Source: Flavobacterium gyeonganense (GTDB lineage: Bacteria > Bacteroidota > Bacteroidia > Flavobacteriales > Flavobacteriaceae). Taken from it: a DNA stretch of 64,000 nt. Numbering within the stretch: position 1 is the stretch's first letter; each line of letters begins with the position of its first letter. Of the stretch, positions 59,602-64,000 are shown in pieces. Under the pieces are notes generated by a model. It saw only the letters and a program-made list of their open reading frames with translations, ran no database searches and was not told the DNA's origin. The stretch spans positions 930,001 through 994,000 of the forward strand of contig NZ_CP121112.1 in NCBI RefSeq assembly GCF_029625295.1, given 5' to 3'. The translations under genes were made by a program, and so were the position numbers.

Positions 59602-60738
59602 TTATTTTTTTGCTGTTATCGTAGTAACTTTAGTCGTATTATGATCTTTATCAAGATGAATCTTTTTTCTGCCTGACGTAGTATAATCATATTCGTTCCT
59701 TGTTACACCATTTTCTGTTATAGTTTTCAAAAACGAAGGAATCCCTCTTGGCTCACTATTCCATGCTTCATTTATATTAGGTGTTGTCGGATCATCTTCT
59801 ACTGCAAAAGCCTCAAATGGAAAATATTTACTTGGACCAAAAGCCCCCCCAACCTCGCCAGTAGGCTTTGTAATTTCTAAAAGAGTCGTGTATCCATCTC
59901 CATCATCATCAATATCAATAAAATCTGCAACACCATCTCCATCTGTATCATCAATTAATTCAGCAGGTGGATTTGAATATAATGTTTTATCACGAAAATC
60001 ATAAACATATCCATCTCCATTAATATCTTCATCAATATCAAAAATACCGTCTCGATCATGATCAACTCTTTGTACATCAAACAATTTAAAACTAAAAGCT
60101 ATAGGAGTATAAGCCTTAATTGCACCTGACCCACTCGCATAATACGCTAATCCGGAAGGCAAGAACATCATTCCGGCTCCAAAATTACTATAAGTTATTG
60201 TTCCATCCGCATTTGCAGGATTGGCTTTTCCTGCTTTAAATTTAGGAAAAATCTCCTTCCAGCCATCTACAAAAACACCGTTAGCCCCTGTACCATCCAA
60301 ACTAAAAAACCTTGCTAAATTTTCAGATGTATCAAAAACAGTTCCATCCAACAAATTCCCCACATATGATGCAGTGATATCATCATAATTGCATGGCGCA
60401 TCTCCAACGCCCTCATTTAAAACCAAATAATACACTTTATAAGTAATATTATCATTATAAACATCTCTAGACTGCAAAGGATAAATAGTCTGATCCCAAA
60501 TAGAAGTTTGAGTCCCTCCTACTGGAATCTTACTAATTTTTATATCAAAATCCGCAGTAACTTCTTCAATATAATTGGTTTTTAAATATTTTACAATTGA
60601 ATCATTATCTTTAAGGTATTGCTCTTGATAATCTCTCAGAGGAACAGTTTCTACTTGATCATCATCATCATTTTTATTACAAGAAACCAAAGCAGAGAGC
60701 GCTATCAGTAAAATAAAAAAATATTTAAATTTATTCAT
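59602..60738 (-). CDS. FKBP-type prolyl isomerase lipoprotein with calcium-binding repeats
   Basis: A 378-residue lipoprotein (signal with lipobox ALVSC at residue 20). An FKBP-type peptidyl-prolyl isomerase domain (about residues 95-225) has ASYVGNLLDGTVFDTS and FLPSGLAYYASGSGAI. It is followed by thrombospondin-type-3-like calcium repeats (DHDRDGIFDIDEDINGDGY and DDTDGDGVADFIDIDDDGDG). It probably helps fold outer-membrane or surface proteins. The overall plan resembles GldI-type lipoproteins, but the calcium repeats set it apart. It is divergent from the Hsp15-like gene. Confidence 0.85.
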   Translation of the reverse strand: MNKFKYFFILLIALSALVSCNKNDDDDQVETVPLRDYQEQYLKDNDSIVKYLKTNYIEEVTADFDIKISKIPVGGTQTSIWDQTIYPLQSRDVYNDNITYKVYYLVLNEGVGDAPCNYDDITASYVGNLLDGTVFDTSENLARFFSLDGTGANGVFVDGWKEIFPKFKAGKANPANADGTITYSNFGAGMMFLPSGLAYYASGSGAIKAYTPIAFSFKLFDVQRVDHDRDGIFDIDEDINGDGYVYDFRDKTLYSNPPAELIDDTDGDGVADFIDIDDDGDGYTTLLEITKPTGEVGGAFGPSKYFPFEAFAVEDDPTTPNINEAWNSEPRGIPSFLKTITENGVTRNEYDYTTSGRKKIHLDKDHNTTKVTTITAKK

Positions 60739-60817
60739 TATTGTTAATTTTTTAGGTGCGCAAGATACAATATTGATTTATTTTTGTAAAGAATTTAACT
60801 CCGATTTTAGAAAAATT

Positions 60818-61207
60818 ATGAGAATAGACAAATACCTCTGGTGCGTGAGATATTACAAGACACGAAACATGGTTACTGAAGCCTGTAAAAAGAACCATAT
60901 CACCGTAAATGGTCAGGTAGCAAAACCCTCTAAAGAAGTTTTTCCTACAGACAGAATCACATTTAGAAAAGATCAGATCACACAAATTATAACTGTACTG
61001 GATATCCCCGAAAGTCGTGTCGGAGCAAAACTCGTTGACATATATCGTAAAAACGAGACACCGTCGGAAGCTTATGCCCATTTAGAATTATTAAAACTAT
61101 CCAAAGAACATTATCGTAAAAGCGGTACCGGACGACCAACAAAAAAAGACCGAAGGGATATTGATGAGTATGGAAATGAAATTTTTGATGATGAAGAGGA
61201 AAATTAA
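60818..61207 (+). CDS. S4-domain RNA-binding protein (Hsp15-like)
   Basis: A 129-residue protein with an N-terminal S4 domain: MRIDKYLWCVRYYKTRNM, then ITVNGQVAKPSKEV. A basic then acidic tail follows (TGRPTKKDRRDIDEYGNE). This is the Hsp15 family, which rescues stalled 50S subunits carrying peptidyl-tRNA. The ATG at 60818 begins the conserved domain; the longer frame from 60773 runs over a TATTTTTG promoter-like element (60779-60786). Confidence 0.9.
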   Translation: MRIDKYLWCVRYYKTRNMVTEACKKNHITVNGQVAKPSKEVFPTDRITFRKDQITQIITVLDIPESRVGAKLVDIYRKNETPSEAYAHLELLKLSKEHYRKSGTGRPTKKDRRDIDEYGNEIFDDEEEN

Positions 61208-61346
61208 ATTACAAAATACAACTATAAAATCCCCTTCCTTACATTGGAATTTGGAATTTGAAGATTTAAAATTTCCTTTATAAAATTGGAATTTGGATTT
61301 TTTATATTGGATCTTAAATTAGTTATATTAGCAAAAAAAATAAATC

Positions 61347-61847
61347 ATGAGCCAAAACATCATCTTAACCAATCAGGAAATTGAACATAAAATAAAACGT
61401 ATCGCCTATCAGATTTATGAGACTTTTGTTGATGAAGATGAAGTTGTGATAGCCGGAATTGCGACCAACGGATGTATTTTTGCAGAAAAAATTGCTTTAG
61501 CTTTAAGCAATATATCTACCCTTAAAATTTCTTTGTGTGAAGTTATCATTGACAAACAGAATCCACAATTACCCATTCAAACTTCGTTGGATATATCAGA
61601 ATATAAAAACAAAGGCCTTGTATTGGTTGATGATGTTCTAAATTCAGGAACCACATTAATCTACGCTGTTCGTCATTTTCTCGACGTTCCATTGAAAAAA
61701 TTTAAAACAGCAGTACTTGTTGACAGAAATCACAAAAAATATCCTGTAAAAGCCGATTTCAAAGGAATTTCGCTCTCTACATCTTTATTAGAACACGTAA
61801 AAGTTGTTTTTGACGAAAACGGAGGCAATTATGCTTCTTTAAGCTAA
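61347..61847 (+). CDS. PyrR-like phosphoribosyltransferase
   Basis: A 166-residue type I phosphoribosyltransferase. The PRPP-binding motif is VLVDDVLNSGTTLIYAV (about residues 91-107), and the flexible-loop region precedes it. It resembles the PyrR/uracil phosphoribosyltransferase group, but no attenuator or pyrimidine gene is adjacent, so the base specificity is open. Its 3' end overlaps the convergent aroK end by 9 bases. Confidence 0.85.
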   Translation: MSQNIILTNQEIEHKIKRIAYQIYETFVDEDEVVIAGIATNGCIFAEKIALALSNISTLKISLCEVIIDKQNPQLPIQTSLDISEYKNKGLVLVDDVLNSGTTLIYAVRHFLDVPLKKFKTAVLVDRNHKKYPVKADFKGISLSTSLLEHVKVVFDENGGNYASLS

Positions 61848-62357
61848 TATCTCTAAAATATCCTGAACTGTTTCCTCAACGGTTTTATCATCGACAGAAA
61901 CTTTATGTTTTGCATGGTTGTAATAAAAGCTTCTGTCGAATAAATGTTTCGCGATAAACTCTCTCATTTCCTCCTCATCCATATTCGCAATTAGCGGACG
62001 CTTGCTTTTATTATATACTAATCTATTATATAAAGTATCTATTGAAGCTTTTAAATAAACTGAAATAACATCATCTCTCTTTAATAACTCATGATTATTA
62101 GCGTAACATGGTGTTCCGCCACCCAAACCAATTATACTATTTTCTGAAGATTGAAGTAATTCCACAAACATTTCATGCTCTAATTTTCTAAAATAGATTT
62201 CTCCATACTGCTCGAAAATCTCTTTTATAGACAAATTTGCTTTTTTTTCGATGCAATTATCTAAATCCAGAAACGGAATATTAGTAGTTTTTGATAAATT
62301 TTGGGCAATTGTAGACTTTCCGCAACCCATATAACCTAATAATATGATTTTTTTCAT
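61839..62357 (-). CDS. aroK: Shikimate kinase
   Basis: Phosphorylates shikimate in aromatic amino acid synthesis. The P-loop GYMGCGKST is at about residues 8-16, the shikimate-binding Asp in FLDLDNCIE at about 29-37, and GLGGGTPCY follows near 78. The lid has KRPLI. At 172 residues it has normal length. It converges with the phosphoribosyltransferase gene and overlaps it by 9 bases. Confidence 0.95.
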   Translation of the reverse strand: MKKIILLGYMGCGKSTIAQNLSKTTNIPFLDLDNCIEKKANLSIKEIFEQYGEIYFRKLEHEMFVELLQSSENSIIGLGGGTPCYANNHELLKRDDVISVYLKASIDTLYNRLVYNKSKRPLIANMDEEEMREFIAKHLFDRSFYYNHAKHKVSVDDKTVEETVQDILEILA

Positions 62358-62428
62358 TTTAATAAAACCTTATAAACTAAGGCATTGTGAGATTTGGTTA
62401 AAAAAAGACAAATTTATAATAATTTTGC

Positions 62429-62460
62429 TTGGAAATAATAAAATAAACTCCTTATATTTG
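62429..62460 (+). promoter_or_regulatory. Promoter of the tRNA cluster
   Basis: TTG, 21 bases, TATATTTG, followed directly by CACCCGCG. The same GC-rich block follows the -7 element in all three rRNA promoters. Confidence 0.8.
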
Positions 62461-62483
62461 CACCCGCGTTCAAGAAACATAAT

Positions 62484-62556
62484 GACTCGATAGCTCAGTC
62501 GGTAGAGCACATCACTTTTAATGATGGGGTCCTGGGTTCGAGCCCCAGTCGGGTCA
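62484..62556 (+). tRNA. tRNA-Lys (UUU), copy 1
   Basis: A full cloverleaf of 73 bases; the anticodon loop CTTTTAA gives TTT. Acceptor GACTCGA pairs with TCGGGTC. CCA is not encoded. Confidence 0.96.
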
Positions 62557-62595
62557 CAAATTTTGTGATTAACAAATTAAGTTTCTTGAAGCAAT

Positions 62596-62668
62596 GACTC
62601 GATAGCTCAGTCGGTAGAGCACATCACTTTTAATGATGGGGTCCTGGGTTCGAGCCCCAGTCGGGTCA
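62596..62668 (+). tRNA. tRNA-Lys (UUU), copy 2
   Basis: Identical in sequence to the copy at 62484-62556, 39 bases downstream. The short flank (aagaaaca / agtttcttgaagc, aatgactcg) is partly alike, consistent with tandem duplication. Confidence 0.96.
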
Positions 62669-62670
62669 CA

Positions 62671-62702
62671 AAAGGTCGAGTATTTATTTACTTGACCTTT
62701 TT
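62671..62702 (+). terminator. Hairpin with T-run between tRNA-Lys and tRNA-Leu
   Basis: AAAAGGTC pairs with GACCTTTT around a loop and is followed by T. It may terminate part of the transcripts or guide processing. Confidence 0.55.
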
Positions 62703-62710
62703 TCTTTTCC

Positions 62711-62793
62711 GGCCATGTGGAGAAACGGTAGACTCGCCATCTTGAGGGGGTGGTGCTCGCAAGGGCGTGAGGGTTCAAATCCCTCCATGGTCA
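62711..62793 (+). tRNA. tRNA-Leu (GAG)
   Basis: An 83-base cloverleaf with the long variable arm of tRNA-Leu. The anticodon loop TTGAGGG gives GAG. Acceptor GGCCATG pairs with CATGGTC. Confidence 0.95.
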
Positions 62794-62794
62794 C

Positions 62795-62837
62795 AAAAAA
62801 GGTAAAATACTTTTTAAAGTATTTTACCTTTTTTTAT
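62795..62837 (+). terminator. Terminator of the tRNA cluster
   Basis: AAAAAAGGTAAAATACTTT pairs with AAAGTATTTTACCTTTTTT, ending in a T run. Confidence 0.92.
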
Positions 62838-62908
62838 ATACAATCAAAATGATTCAAAAGCAATGAGCTTGTTATTTTTTGTATTTTTATTCCCAAACAA
62901 ATCTTAAA

Positions 62909-63814
62909 ATGCCTTTTTACATCAATACAGAACATTTGCGAAATAAAATTGAATATCCCAAACGATATCAATCTCAAAATCTTGTAAAAAGTTCAGTTTT
63001 TGTTTTTCTTGTCATTCTACTATTTCTTTTAGCGTTCAGACCATTTGGTGTTTATAATCCAGAACTAAGAATGCATTATTTCTTTATTTGTTTTTTACAT
63101 GCTTTGGCTCCGTCGCTTATTCTTTTTGTTTATTTTGGAGCACTGAATTATTTCAGGCAAGTGAAAAATAAAATGCAATGGAATTTACTCAAAGAATATC
63201 TTTATATTGGAATTTTATTAGTTTTCATTGGAATATCCAGCTTTTTAATGCGGGATTTACTTTACAACAATCCCAACAATTGGTCATGGGATTATCTTTT
63301 TGAAGAAATTAGAAATTGTCTTGTTGCTGGTGTTTTTTTTTATTTTTTTCTAAGATTATCTAATTATTATTTGGAGTCCAAAAAAGGTTCACCATTCATA
63401 CTTCAATTTATTCCACTTGAAGTTGAAGCCAAAAAAGTAGCTTTACTATCAAATATTTTTATTAGCACTCAGGTAAAACAAGATGATTTTAACCTGAATA
63501 TAGATCAGTTGCTTTTTGTAAAAGCTGATGGAAACTATATTGAGTTGACAAAATCAATTGGCAGCCAAACAACCACAGAAGTAAAAAGAATTTCTTTAAC
63601 TCAATTTGAAAGTCAAATAACAGATTATCCACACTTTTTTAGATGCCACAGAACCTATTTGATAAATATGTTTAAGATTAAAAAAGTGTCCGGAAACTCA
63701 CAAGGATATCTTCTTTCATTCAATGAAACCGATGTTAAGATTCCAGTTTCAAGAAAGCAGGTTGAGAGTTTCAACACATACTATCAGGAGCTTCGAAGCC
63801 AATGCATTACTTAA
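62909..63814 (+). CDS. Membrane-bound LytTR transcription regulator
   Basis: A protein of about 301 residues with four N-terminal membrane helices (for example SSVFVFLVILLFLLAF and YLYIGILLVFIGISSFLM). A C-terminal LytTR DNA-binding domain follows (LNIDQLLFVKADGNYIELT, then FFRCHRTYLINMFKIKKVSG). There is no receiver domain and no kinase, so it is a one-component regulator held in the membrane. The ATG at 62909 (MPFYINTEHLRNKIEYP) was preferred over 62879. It lies just upstream of an acyltransferase gene, its likely target or partner. Confidence 0.88.
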   Translation: MPFYINTEHLRNKIEYPKRYQSQNLVKSSVFVFLVILLFLLAFRPFGVYNPELRMHYFFICFLHALAPSLILFVYFGALNYFRQVKNKMQWNLLKEYLYIGILLVFIGISSFLMRDLLYNNPNNWSWDYLFEEIRNCLVAGVFFYFFLRLSNYYLESKKGSPFILQFIPLEVEAKKVALLSNIFISTQVKQDDFNLNIDQLLFVKADGNYIELTKSIGSQTTTEVKRISLTQFESQITDYPHFFRCHRTYLINMFKIKKVSGNSQGYLLSFNETDVKIPVSRKQVESFNTYYQELRSQCIT

Positions 63815-63913
63815 GTTTGTTATTCATCACAAAACCTAGTTATCAGTAACAAGCCTCACGTTACTATATTTTCTTACTGTATGTTTGCCATCAATAACAC
63901 AAACAAAAATTAT

Positions 63914-64000
63914 TATGACAACTGCAACAGCATCCATGAATGATGATTCTGGGTCTTCGAAAAAACTTCTTTATATTGACAACATCAAGGTTCTTCTTAC
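63914..64000 (+). CDS. Acyltransferase family 3 protein, N-terminal fragment
   Basis: Only 29 residues are visible before the window ends. After a polar start (MTTATASMNDDSGSSKK) the segment LLYIDNIKVLLT matches the first helix of membrane acyltransferases of the OafA/OpgC type, which usually reads LxxIDxLRxxxx. Identification rests on this short segment and on the adjacent LytTR gene. Confidence 0.6.

Overview
The window is chromosomal DNA of a Bacteroidota bacterium, almost certainly a Flavobacterium or very close relative. Evidence: AT-rich, short-spaced housekeeping genes with flavobacterial protein sequences; promoters of the Bacteroidota type (TTG, about 20 bases, TAnnTTTG) rather than E. 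coli -35/-10 boxes; few Shine-Dalgarno sequences; a type IX secretion (T9SS) C-terminal sorting domain on a large surface protein; a PafA-type phosphatase; and a methylmalonyl-CoA mutase pair.

Layout. 1-6.9 kb: hisS (cut by the window edge), an ABC permease, prmC, a GNAT, and the compact set ribD / HAD phosphatase / YigZ-like, then a thioesterase. 7-12.7 kb: dnaA, tyrosine phosphatase, RsmI-like methylase, a secreted double TonB-C protein, an aminotransferase and an SDR reductase. 13-17.6 kb: udk, a DivIC/FtsB-like division protein, and mutA-mutB. 17.7-21.7 kb: a minus-strand run of cell-wall genes (lysozyme-like, DUF2279, mltG, GNAT, dapF). 21.9-26.9 kb: DegP-type protease, divergent lrp/ald, and PafA. 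27.1-33 kb: a complete rRNA operon on the minus strand (16S, tRNA-Ile, tRNA-Ala, 23S, 5S, tRNA-Phe, tRNA-Leu) driven by three tandem promoters. 33.5-36.9 kb: thrS-infC-rpmI-rplT. 37-43.2 kb: a Crp-like regulator, an AhpD-like protein, an exported protein, a two-component system, and a small cluster of unrecognised proteins that share a C-terminal DGTRP motif. 43.8-49.7 kb: a tail-collar (MdpB-like) protein and a 1721-residue T9SS adhesin built on thirteen almost identical 300-bp units. 49.7-58.5 kb: dnaB, accA, EamA transporter, lptG-like permease, tgt, an acidic protein, and a two-gene transketolase. 58.5-64 kb: two lipoproteins, an Hsp15-like protein, a phosphoribosyltransferase, aroK, a tRNA-Lys/tRNA-Lys/tRNA-Leu cluster, a membrane-bound LytTR regulator and the start of an acyltransferase.

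Four genes (dnaA, mutA, rplT and a histidine kinase) are each broken by a single-base indel in or beside an A/T homopolymer, and restoring one base gives the normal full-length protein in every case. Because dnaA and rplT are essential, sequencing or assembly error is the simplest explanation. Transcriptional or ribosomal slippage is the interesting alternative.

The most unusual material is: infC with only an ATA start available; the shared TTTGCACCC(C)GC core of all four stable-RNA promoters; a dispersed hairpin repeat family with compensatory stem changes; a palindromic repeat that supplies the last codons of prmC; a Tgt without the usual zinc cysteines; and the DGTRP-motif cluster beside a two-component system. 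No prophage, insertion sequence or CRISPR array was seen.
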